Shown here in pieces: positions 42,840 through 54,800 of a DNA stretch of 64,000 bases. Location: contig JAFTSA010000009.1 of assembly GCA_017461985.1 (NCBI GenBank), positions 1-64,000 on the forward strand, given 5' to 3'. The DNA is from Clostridia bacterium (lineage in GTDB: Bacteria; Bacillota; Clostridia; Christensenellales; CAG-917). The position numbers and the translations under genes are program-made. Within the stretch, counting starts at the first letter, position 1; each line of letters opens with the position of its first letter. The notes under the pieces were generated by a model. It was not told the DNA's origin, ran no database searches, and saw only the letters and a program-made list of their open reading frames with translations.

Positions 42840-42869
42840 AAGTGGAGATGCCGAAGCATCTCCACTTTT
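42840..42869 (-). terminator. Hairpin at the 3' end of the giant gene
   Basis: A 12-bp perfect stem AAGTGGAGATGC/GCATCTCCACTT (42840-42851 with 42856-42867) capped on the minus-strand RNA by a UUCG loop. It begins about 15 bases after the stop codon. The T-run is better on the plus strand, so it may block transcription from the left as well. Confidence 0.7.
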
Positions 42870-42883
42870 TGATTTGTTTAGGT

Positions 42884-45800
42884 TTACACCGTGAAGGTTT
42901 GCACTGAGCCTGCGGTGCCTGCGGGCACTTCTTGTCCTCTTGCGATGACAACGATTGAGCCTGAAGTGACGTTTGCAGGTGCGGTTGTGGTGTCAAGGAG
43001 TGCTGAGGTGACGTCAACAACTGCTCCTACGTAAGGCACCAGATAGTACACTGTCTTTCTGCCACCAACGGATGCAAGGGTGTAGGTGCTTCTGTTGGAT
43101 GCGATTGTCACTGAGTATCTTGCAACTTCCGTTGTGCCGTCTGCGGCATAAGTGATTGCAATGCCTGACCATGCCACGCCAAGGCCGTTGTCCAGTCTTG
43201 TTCTCAAAGTGTTGCCACTATAGAGTGTTGTGCTGTCCTTGGTCTTTGCGTTGATCTTGACGGGGATTTGGATTCTTTCACCGGTGCCAAGTTGCATATT
43301 TGCATACAGTTCGGACACGGTTTCATTGCCTGCAAGGAGTGCTGCGGTGAGCTTGAAGTTTGCGGGCATTGTGACTGACACGTGGGCGAAGACCTTTGAG
43401 AACTTGTCGCCGTTTGCGTGCTTATCCCAACCAGTTCCGCCGTTTGCAGATGCAACGAATCCGGTGAGGTTTCCTTCTGCATCAACAACAGGGTTTTCAA
43501 CTGAGAAGGTTGCCTTGATGCCTTCGGGCACTGTGTAAGATGCTGCCACGCCTGCGTCGATATAGTAGTTGCCTGCCACACCGCCGGTGACGGTTGAGGT
43601 GTAAGGTGCAACGTCGTAGCGTGAGTTCTTGACCACAGGTGATGCCACTCTTTCTTCATCCATACGGTAGAGGGTTGTAATCTTTGTTGCAAGCACTCTT
43701 TGGACGAGGAAGGGGATTTGGAATTTTTGTGTACTGCCGTCAGGACCTGTCAGCAATGCGGTGAGATAGGTGATACCGCCGTTGTAGGTGGGACGGAAGT
43801 CGCCAGTTGACCAGCCGAGGGTGTAATCTTCGTCATCGGTGCGGAAGGTGATGACTTCGTTGCCGAGTGCGCCGTTGACGTTGACGGTGAGGTAATCAGG
43901 AAGCACCAGTGATGATGAGAAGTACTCATAGGGGTTGATGTAGGTTTGTGCTCCGCCGTCGTGTCTCAAGTAACCAACGTTTGAAATAAGTTCGGGGTTG
44001 CTTGATTCAACAACGCTGACTGCACTTCTGTTGACGATGACAAGTGTTGCACGAACTTCTTGCTCGTCAACGCCGTATTCACTGCCGTCAACCACTGCGG
44101 TGATGTTGTACGTTCCGCCTGCGTAGCCCAGGGTTGCGATGCCGAACTTCCAGCTGATGGGCAGATTGACTTCGGTGCCGTTTGCAAAGGTGAAGTTTGC
44201 GTATGCGGGGAAGTACTTGTAATGTCCGCTTTCAAGTTGTTCGAACACGTCTGTGACCACGAAAGGATCGAAGGTGAACACCAAGGTGTTGCCACCCACT
44301 GCCATATAGTCGCTGACTTGTTCAGGATCAACGAAGTCGCCTACGCCTGCATCAACCACGTGGTTTGCACTCATTGCCACTGCGGTGCCGTCGAGGACGA
44401 CCACGGGCACTCTCACTGTGGTGGTTGCATTGTTGACTGCGCTACCGTTGGTGAGAGTTGCATAGACGTATTCTTCTCCGCCCTTCACTGCGATTTCGGT
44501 GTCATAAGGATCCCATTCTGCATCCAGTTCTTGACTGACTGTGTAGACGAAGATGTAAGTTGTGTCGGCTGCGCCTTGTGCGGGGATGACGTTGTAGACC
44601 TTTGCGGCTGCGTCATACTCGAAGTAGGTCATTGTGCCTGTTCTGTTGCCTTCATTGTCGGTGACAACGTTGCCGTCAGCCACAGTGCCTTCACCGAGGA
44701 CTTTGTAGAGATATGCGCCTGTGCCTTCGTACTTGCTCATTCTGTAGCCGTCTTCAGCCATCTTGTTCCATTCTGCCACGGTGATGAACTTGCCATCGGG
44801 ATAGAAGGTGGTTGTGGGTGCATAGTTGTCCACGTTGTAGATGCTGTTGCCGCCGTCTGCTTTTGCATAGACTTCAAATGAGTCGTAGCGGAGGTCGTTG
44901 GACATTGTTTCTGATGCGATATTGCTGTTGAATCTTGTCACTTCGATCTTCTTGAAGGTGAAGGTGACGCCGAAGGAGAAGAGTTCAAATGCCATTTCGC
45001 TGTTGGGATACACGTGTGCCACTGCGTCAAACTCAACGGTGTCGGTGACGTCCATGCCGTCATTGATGTTTTCCACGCCTTCAAAGACCACGTAGTAGCG
45101 TTTGACTTCGCCAGTCTTTGCAAAGGTGACATCCATTTCGGTGGGCATTGCGCTCATACCAAATGAGAATGCGTTGTAGTAGATGACTTCTTCGGGGATG
45201 TTGTCTTCTGCGTCATAGACTACGTCGACGATTTCACCCTTTGTTGAGTCAAGTGAGGTGTATCTGATTGTGTAGGTGTTGCGTGCATCGCTGCGACCGA
45301 CCTTTGCGTAATCGGGAGCAACAAATTCTGCCTTTTCAACTTCTCTTGAGATGACCACGAGAGGAATGTTGACTTGTTGTGTTGCGCCTGTCTTATAGCG
45401 AATGTCGTCATAGGTTGCACCAAGTGCGTCTGCTTCATGAGCTGTGCCGTAGCGTGTCACTGTGATGCCGTCCACTTGATAGGTGTACCTGACGTATTCG
45501 CCGTCCTCTGCCACTGCGTATGCCTTGAAGGTGACCATATAGTCGCTGTCTTCATAGCCTTCTGCAGAGATGAGGCTGTCGCTAGGCCATTCGGGAACGA
45601 ATGTTGCCACTGAGCCGTCTGTGAGGATTGCTTCAATTTCAAGAGGCAATCCAAGTCCGCCTTCGCGGAAGGAATCATACAGATAAGGATCAACGGTGAT
45701 TGAGCGGTATGCGGGATCAACTGTCTTCAGGATTGTTCTGTCCTTCACAAGGCACTCGACGTCCATTGATTGTGAGCCACCGGGATAGGTGAAGGTGACT

Positions 45801-48800
45801 GCCAAGGTCAAGGTCTTGCCGAAGTACTTGGTTGTGTTGGTGAAGAAGTCTTCGGGGAGTTCATAGTTTGCAACCACTTCTGCTGTTTGCATTCTAGGTG
45901 TGCCGTCTTCTTCAGTGCCGTTGGTTGCAACGACTGTGTGGGTTGCACCTTGCTTGAAGAGGGTGGTGTCCATGCCGAGAGGATCGATGATGAACTCGCC
46001 CACGCCAGCGCCGTCTGCTGAAACGATTTCGGTTGCTTCAACTGTCAGTGCCACTCTTGTGGTAAGGTTGATGCCGTTTGCTTCGATGCGGACGTTGACT
46101 GTGCCGTCTCCGTTGAGTGCTGAGGTGATCTCGCCCTTGTTGTTGTAGGACACGTACCATCTCAAGGTTGCTTCGTATGATTCTGCAGTGTTGTCACTGT
46201 CAGGATAGACTGTTGCGGTGGTGGGAAGTCCGCTGTAGAACTTGTCTGCTGTCAATGCATATTCAAGTGCGCCTGCTTCGCCGAGGACGTCAACGCTGTA
46301 GCCGTAGACCACGGTGAAGGTGTATTCTGCGCTCATAAGGTTTGCACCGATATAGGCAGTTCTTGTGAAGGTGCCTGCTGCAACTTCTTGTGAGGTGGGT
46401 GCCCCTGCGCTCCAAACAACGGGAACGTTTGTCTTGGTTGCGGTTTCATCTGTGAACACCACTGTTGCGGTGGTGGGAAGTTCAAATGAACCGAATGCGT
46501 TGTAGACTGTTGACAAATCGTTGGGTGCGCTGTGTTCCACGTCCACGTTGGCTGCATTGTCAAGGATTGATTCACCGTTGTCGCCGACGAGGTAGATCTT
46601 GACGTCAAATGCACCGTTTGCGGGATATGCCACGTTGCCTTCGTTGTAGAACTTGACTTGGCGGATGACGTATGCTCCGTTTTCGTCTGTTCTGAACACC
46701 TTCTTGCCTTCTGCATTTGTGATGAAGTCCTCTGCGATGACACCGGGTGCGCTGTCGTCAACCCATTCTGCATTGACGTCTGCGATTGCACCACTGACGT
46801 GTTCACCCTTAACTGTCACCACTGTGGGCAGTGACCATGCATCGAAGACGTTGTATTCAAATGCGGTTGTTTCGCCGACAAAGTCAACGTCTGCTGAGAG
46901 TGCTCCGCCCACAAACTTGACTGCGCTGTCAGTTGAGAGAGTCAAGTTGGTGATTGCAAGTGAAGGTGTGTTGAGTTTGATTCTAAATTCTTGTGCGCCC
47001 ACTGTCACCTCGGCGTATCTGTCGCCACCAACTGCATTGACGTTGAATCCGTTGAGGTTCCATGCTCTGACAAATGCGATTTCGGTGTATTCGATTCCGT
47101 CTGTGGTGTAGGTGATTGCCACTGCCGTACCATTTCTATAGTCGCCCCAGTCGCCAACTCTGAAGTAGTTGTCGGGGTTCAAAGTATAGTCATAGCTTGA
47201 CAGGTTGTAGGTTGTGCCGTCAAGGACGTATTCTGCATAACCTGTTGCGGTGTAGTTGCTGAGGTCTTTCAGCATTGCATCGGTGATGACGGTGTTATCA
47301 TCAATTGCACCGCTTGTGTACACGTCTGTGTCATCGGTGTTTGCAAGGAACTTGACGCTGGTGATTGCCTTCTTGGGCACTGTGAGGCGGATCTTGATGA
47401 TTTGTGCTTGTCCGTCCAGTGAACCAAATGCCTTTCCGTCTGCACCAACAAGGACGTTGCCGTCTGCGTCACAGGGATTTGCTTCCACTGTTGCATACAC
47501 TGTGCCACCCTTGAAGATGTTGTCGATTTCCTTGGTGTAGGTTGCGTTTGAATAGTACTTGACGGTTGACCAATCAGGCTTCATGGTGTGGCTTGAAACG
47601 CCCTTTTCCTTGAAGTTGATTGTGAGGATGTTGTAGCTGTTTGACAGGTTGAACCATTCAGGATCAAGAGTGTGTTCACGTTCAACGTTGAGGCGGTAGA
47701 CGTTTGCGGTCATTGCTGACACGTTGATGGGCACGTAAACTGTTTGCTTGCCACTCTTTTCTGTGCCGATTTCAAGTTTTGCGTAGAGGTTCTTGCCATC
47801 ATATCCCATGTATGAGAATTCTGATTGCTTGACACCGCCTTCAACAAACTTGTAGTCGTTTGCTTCCCAGACGTAAGGTGCTGTGATGACCAGTGAGTTG
47901 CTGTCGAGGACGACTGCCTTGTCGTCACCTTCAAACATTGCCTTGACGTTGGTGGCAAATGATGCGCTGTCGATGACGTCGCTTGAATAGACGTCGAAGG
48001 TGAGGGCTTCGGTTTCAAGTGAGCTGAACACTCTGCCTGCAACCTTGACGGGCACTGAGATGACTTGTGCCACACTGCCGTCTGTTGCTGTTTCACCTGC
48101 GCCGGTGAATCCGTAGATGGGTGCGCCGGTTGCATCGTATCCTGCGATATAGCGGAAGACGTTTGCGCCAACCTTTGCGGTGACCACTACGTCAATGCCC
48201 TTGTAGTAGTCGTATCCAACCACTGTGTCGCCGTTCTTGACTGCGATTTCTGCAAGACGTTCTTCAAGTGCGGTGAGATCCCATTCAACTGAGAGGTCTG
48301 TGTATTGACCGCTGGTGTACTTGCCGTTGACGTAGGTGAATGTCTTGATGTATTCAGCAAGTGAGTTGTTGTATGCGCTGTTTGCAAGGACTGTGTTCAG
48401 GTTGCCGAATGCGTCGAATGCGTCGAAGGATGCAATCTTGTCGCTGTCAGTTGCGGTTGCCAGAGTCTTTGTTGCAAAGGATGAGATCTTTGCAGGGTTG
48501 ACTTCGTAGCCCTTCATGCTGACGGTGATGCTGTCTTCGTTTTCGTTGGTGAAGCCCCATTGATAGGTGAATCCAACTTCTACTGCGCCACCTGCCCAGT
48601 TGTAGGTGTAGTTGTCCCAATCAATCCAGCCCACGGGGAAGTTTCTGCCAACTGTTCCTGTGGGAAGTTTGCTGTAGTCCAGCACTGCGTATTCTGCTGT
48701 GCCAACCATTTCGGTGAGGACCTTGTAGTAGGTGTTGCCCTTCACTGCAGATGCTGCTGCCACGGGGATATAGTCTGTGCCAATCTTGGTGTAGAGACCA

Positions 48801-51800
48801 AACTTCAGTGTGCCTGCGTTGAAGGTGTCAACGTCAGCATCGTTTGCTACAACGTATTGTGCTGCTGCCTTGTAGGCGTATTCAAGTTTGTAGGTGTTGC
48901 CGTCGCCATTGGTAATTTGTGCGCCGGTTGCATCGGTGCCAAGGGTTGCCTTGCCCTTTGCAAATGCCATCAACTTGTTGCCACTTGCGTCTTCAAGGAC
49001 CGTACCGAAGGTGTATGTCTTCATGTTTTGGAACTTGATTCTCACAAGATCAGGCATTGAGACTTTATCTTCAGGGTTTACTGCCCTTTGATTTATTGAA
49101 ATCTTTTCTTGCTTGAAGTAACTACCGGTGTACTTATAGTAACTAGTCTCTTCATCAAGAACCGTTCCTTTAAAGAGAGTGTATTTTCCATCAGCATACG
49201 TATAGACTTCATCTCCAGCGGACCACTCATCCCTCTCTTCATCGGTCAAACGAGCATAATAGTATTGTTCATATGCAAAGACGTCGGTCAGTGCAAATGC
49301 GGTGGTTGTGTAGACGGGGATTGCATACATGACCTTGTTGAGCACGTAGCCATAGACGTAGCCTGCGAGATATTCGCCGTTGCTGTCAAGGCTTGCTGCT
49401 GAAAGGTCAACGGTTGATGCATCCCAGATGATCATTGTGCCGCCGTTGTAGTCCTTGTTGCCGGGTTCTTCGCTACCAACTGAATTAGAGCCGTCGAGCC
49501 AGGTTACCTTTGCTCTTTGAGGGAAGAATGCAGGATCTTCAAGATAGGTTTCGTTGAGGATGATGGGCTTGCCGTCTGCAGTTGCTTCTCTTGTTGCAAT
49601 GTCAGTGACGATGATGCTTTCAGGAGGTTCAGTTTGACCGAGGAGGTCAACGTATTCAACCTTTTCTGCTTCGAGGAAGCCAAGCATAGGTGAGTTGTTT
49701 GCGCCGTCGCCGTCATTGTCGTAAGGTCCGATACGGAGTGAGAGATAATCCCAACCATCGTTTGCGCCGCCGTGCACTGCGCTTTTAACAACTTCTTCAC
49801 CGTCTTCAACTCCAATAACGAGGAGTTCGTCAAATCCATCCAAGACTACACGCTCTGAGAGAGGAGCATACTTGTATTCACCACTGTCATTTGCGACATA
49901 TTGTCCTCCAACAAGGCTATAGCGTTGTCCTGAATATTGCTCGCCCGTTCCAATTGCAACATAGCCATATTCCAAAGTGCCTTGATAGGTCTTGCCAAGG
50001 TTGTTTGTGTCTTCTGCAATTGCGGTGTTGCGATAGGTGCTGATTTGTCTGCCGGCTTCGGTCTTGGTGCAGTTGACGTAGAGTTCAATTGCTTGGATAC
50101 CGCTGTACATCTTGTAGGTGCTGTCTGCACTGAAGCCGTAGTCTGTCTTGTTAGGATTGATGTCAAGATAGATGTTTGCAGTAGGATCAGGTGCGCCTGA
50201 GTGTGCGAAAGGCAGAGGCAGGATGCCTGCGATGAGCTTGGAGAGGTTTGCAACCGTACCACCGAAGAAGAGATTGACAAGTCCGCCCAGTTCGATGCCT
50301 GCAAGGCCTGTAACGACGTCGTTGATGAGCCAGCTATAGACGGTTGAAGGAATACTTCTCACAACAGGTTCAAGGAGGGTGATCTTTTGTTCAAGAGTCT
50401 TGCCGTCCAGTTGTTGGAAGAGTCTCTTGAGGTATCCTTCGTTGACGTCTCTTTCACCGAGGGTGTAGCTGCCCCATCTGACAGGATCAGCTTCAATGCC
50501 GTTTCCTCTTTCAGCGACCTTGTTGATGTCAACAAAGTAGCAAGTGTCGGATGATGCTGCATCGTCAATACCAGTCTCACTGAGGCCTGCCATTCCTGTT
50601 CTAAACAATCCAAGGATGGTTGTGTAGAGGAAGATGAGCAGTTCGTTGTAGGCATCTCTGCCAAGGGTGACCTTGATTGAGATGTATCTTGTGTCGTCTG
50701 CGGCTGAAGGATCAAGTGCGCCCATGTTTGCAAAGTAAGGCACATAGCCGTTGGAGTTGAACAGGTTGAGTTCAAGTTTCTTGATGAGTCCGTCCAGCTT
50801 GAGAGGATATGAGTATGTCCATGTGTCATCAGTTGAGCCGGTGTCGCCACTGCCGGAATCTCCACTGCCGCCGCCCGTTGAAGATGATTCATTTGCGGGA
50901 TAGGTGTAGGTTGCGTTGTCGCCGTCACCGTTCTTTGTGAGAGCGATGAAGTGTGAGCCGTCTGCGTTGGAGAGTGCGATACCGCCGATGGTGTTGTTGA
51001 CGAGGCCGTTCAAGGTGTCGTTGGAGACGTCAAGGTCGATGATGAACAAACTGTTGTTGTAGAAGTCAAGGCCAAGTTTGACTGCGCCACTACCCGAACT
51101 TCTGTTGGGATGGAACACTTGCAAGCTGAAGTGGATTCTGCTGTTGGGTGTGCCTGCGCGGTTATAGATGCCTCTTGTGCCTGTGAGTAATGCTCTTGTT
51201 GGCACGTTTTCAGTTTGAACTGCGCCGTTGGTTGCCGCTGCCAAGTTGCCCATTGATGCTGCCCAAACACGTCTGTCGATGGTGATTGACAGTGCGGGAT
51301 TCAATGAATCAATGATGTTTTGGATGAGGGCCATTGTGCCGGCAGTGCCTGACATTGTAAGACCTGCGTGACCTGTCTTGAATTGTCCGTAGAGTGCTTC
51401 GACGTCAAGGAGAGGCTCGTTGACTGAAACTTTCAGATTTGCAACTTCAAGAGCAAGTGCTGTGCCGTAGCTGTCAAGTGCTGCTTCCACTGCCAACTTC
51501 TTGAGACCTTCTCTAAGGTCGAAGTTGAGGCCGATGTTGATCTTTTCGAGAGGGAATCCGTCCAGGACGTCACCGAGGTTGAGTCCAAGGAGTCCCATAA
51601 GTGCGTTGATGAGTGCGCTGTCTGCGCTGATACCAATTCTGCCCTCTTCAAGTTCCACGTCAAGGGTGATGCCACTGCCTGCTGCAGATGAAGTTGCTTC
51701 ACCTGAGGCTGCTGCTTCGCTGCCATTTCCTTGAGGTTCTTGAGGATATGCAGGTTTTGCGCCGAGAAGGCCTGCAAGGCCGTGGAAGTTGATCTTGCCA

Positions 51801-54800
51801 AGACCAAGACCGCTTGCGTCAACGTAGAGTGAGTCTGCAAAGATTGATTCTGCGGGATCTGCCACTGCAAGCTCGTAAATATTGCCCTTGTTGACAAGTC
51901 TTGCTGAGCCGAGCCAGTAGACTGCCAAGAAGCTGGTGTCGAGGATTTCGCCGATTCTAATGTCGAGAGCAAGGTCGCTGTAGAGGATACCGCTGAGGCC
52001 GTATTTGATGATTGCGGGCAAGTTGATGTCTGCCTTCACTGAGATGTCAAGGGTGATTGCCTTTTGAGGCAATGTGAGGATGACGTCTGCCATGACAAAC
52101 TTGTAGTTGCCGTTGTCATCCTTGACGTAGGTGTTGTTTGTGAAGGAGTAGCGTTGTCCGTCGTAGTCTTCGTTTGCGCCGATTTCCTTAAATTCGCCAA
52201 GCAAGCTTGTTCCGCCGAGGAGGCCTACAAGTAGGTTTTCAACCCAGCCCACGAAGGTTGAGCCGTATTCCTCGTTGAGGTTGCCTGCTGCGTCGTACTT
52301 GGTGATGCCTGCTGATGAGATGGTCAGTGAGATGTCAAGTGCTGCGCCGATTGTACCAATGCCGATTTCACCGGTTGCAATGTTGTATGCTTCGCCGTAG
52401 GTGATGATGTAGTTGCCGTTTCTGTCCAAGACGTATTGTTCTTCAACGTACTTGTAGTCGCCGTCTTCGTCTGTGACGTAGTCTTCACCCACCTTGCTAT
52501 AGCGTTGTCCGTCATAGCCTGCTTCTGCAAGGGCGTAGCCTTCTTCAATCTTTGTGTATCTTGTGCCTTCGTATCTGTATGTGCCGAGAGCGCTTTCGGT
52601 ATACGTACCGTTGCCGTTTGACACGTACTTAGTTCCTTCATAGGCTGCTGCCTCTTCTGCGGACATATTCACGTACTTGTTGCCCATTTCAACGTGTTTT
52701 GCATTGCCTGCATTGAACACTTCGTAGAGGTTTGCTGCGCCAAAGCCTGCTTGCTTGTGGAGGTCGAGGCCGATTTCTGTGATATCAATTGAGCCGTAGA
52801 AACCTTCGGTCATCTTGACGTTGATGCTCATCCAGTAAGGTCTTTCGTCCACGCCGTTGACAGGTGCGTAGCCGTATGCGTCAAGCATGACTTCACCAAG
52901 GTTGGGGATCAGGTTGCCAAGTTCTTTGCCTTGTGCTTCGTAGACTTTGTTGATGATTGCATTGATGGTGGCCACTGACAGAGTCAATGAGAAGTATTGA
53001 GGACGGATCATTGCTTGGATGAATGCCCAGTCGTGAATTGTAAGGCCACCTGCGTTTCCTGAGGTTGCTGCAACTGCTTCGCCGTCTTCTTCACCGCCGC
53101 CGAAGATGCTGCCAAGTACGTCTTCGAGGATCTTGCTGAGGCCAAGACCGCTGAGGTAGAGTTTTGCGGTTTCGCCAAGGAGGTGTGATGCGTCAATGTA
53201 GACGTTGTCGTGTGCAAGGTATGCGCCGAGGATAGGATCATCTTCAATGAGGACGCCGTTGTCGTCGTATTGGAAAATTTCAAGGGCGATTTCGGTTGCT
53301 GCAAAGTCGTTGAGGTTGAGATATGCGCTCAGCTTAATTTGTCCAGAAGGATATTCGCTGTTGCCCATATTGTTCATTATGTTAAGACGGAGTGTTGATC
53401 CTGTCATGTCGCTGTCAGGATTGACAAGACCAAGGATAAGACCAAGCAGTTCACTCATATCAACGATGTTGTTGTCGTTGGTGGTGTCTGCACTGCCGTA
53501 GTAGTTGATGTCCATTGCCAAGGACAAGTTCAAACTTGTCTTGGTGATGTCTGCGTAGTCAACGACGTTCTTTCCGTCTTTGTCGATTTGTGAGCCGTCT
53601 GCTTGTGCGTTGGACAGATGTTCTCCATTTGCGAAGATGCCAAGGCCGTAGATGCTGATGCCAAAGCTGAAGTCACCAATGAGGAGATAATCACCTGCAG
53701 TGGTCACGTCGTAGGTTTCTCTTGAAGATGCAACGCCCTTGCCTGACAACTTCTTGTAGCCGTCAACGGGGAGATAACGTCCGCCGTCTGTGCCGATTGC
53801 AGCATATCTTGTCAGTTTTCCATCTGTAAGGTCTTCTGCGTTAAGTTTGACAAATCCGCCTTCGCCTGCACCGTTCAAAGTGAAGGTGTTTGCGTTCTTC
53901 TTGAGAGTGCCGTCTGCATCAATGACGTATTGTCCGTTGACAAGTGAATATCTTGTGCCAGTGTAGCCAACTTCTGCTTCGCTGTATGCACTGAACACCT
54001 TTGTGAAGGTGACGCCGTCTGCGTTCAGTTCATATCTGTCGCCTGTCCAGACGGGGTTTGCGTAGTCAACAAGTGCGTACTTGTCGCTGGACACCATGAC
54101 GTATGTGCCTGCTGCATCAACAACGTACTTGTCGTCAACGAGGCTGAACTTGACGCCGTCATAGTTTGCATATTCGGTTGCTTCTGCATAGCTTTCATAG
54201 CCGACCACAAAGCCAAGGTTGACACCGATTGAAGGTGCACCGCCGCCGATGTTGATGACGACGCCACTGGTGTCTGCTCCCTCTGTGACGTTGAGCATAG
54301 GCAGATAGTCTGCGCCTTCAAAGTCAGGAGCAAGCATCTTGACAAGGTCAACAAGGAGTTTGTCGTTGAGACCAACTGCAATGATGTCGTGTCCAAAGAG
54401 GACTTGACCAAGGATGATGTTGATGATGTCAAAGATGTTTTCAGGAAGGAGTCCTGTTGAAACGTTGTTGGTTTCAACTGAAAGTTCTGTGCCGAGGGTT
54501 TCTGCACTTGCTTCTGCTTCACCACCGCCAAGGAGTCCGCCGAGATCAAGACCTTCAAACTTAACCTTTGTGAAGAAGTCGCCCATGCCGACGATCTCGT
54601 CCATATCTTCAAGGTTCAAGTAGAGGTTGAGTTTTCCATCGTTGTCGATGTTGACCCACAGCTCGATTGCTGCGTTTTCATTGTGGTAGTTGGTGTTGTA
54701 GCCGATCTTGATGTATGCTTCAAGGCCCTTCAATGCATCCATAATGTTTCCACCGCCTGTGATGAGGCCGAGGAGGTTTTGGATGTTGAGTTTTGCCTTG

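Noticed and set aside
44060-44881. 273-codon plus-strand frame inside the giant gene
   Set aside because: It is antisense to the giant frame, is Cys/Val/His-rich in the way of a complement artefact, and has no start signals. The same holds for the many other antisense frames in 43-64 kb.
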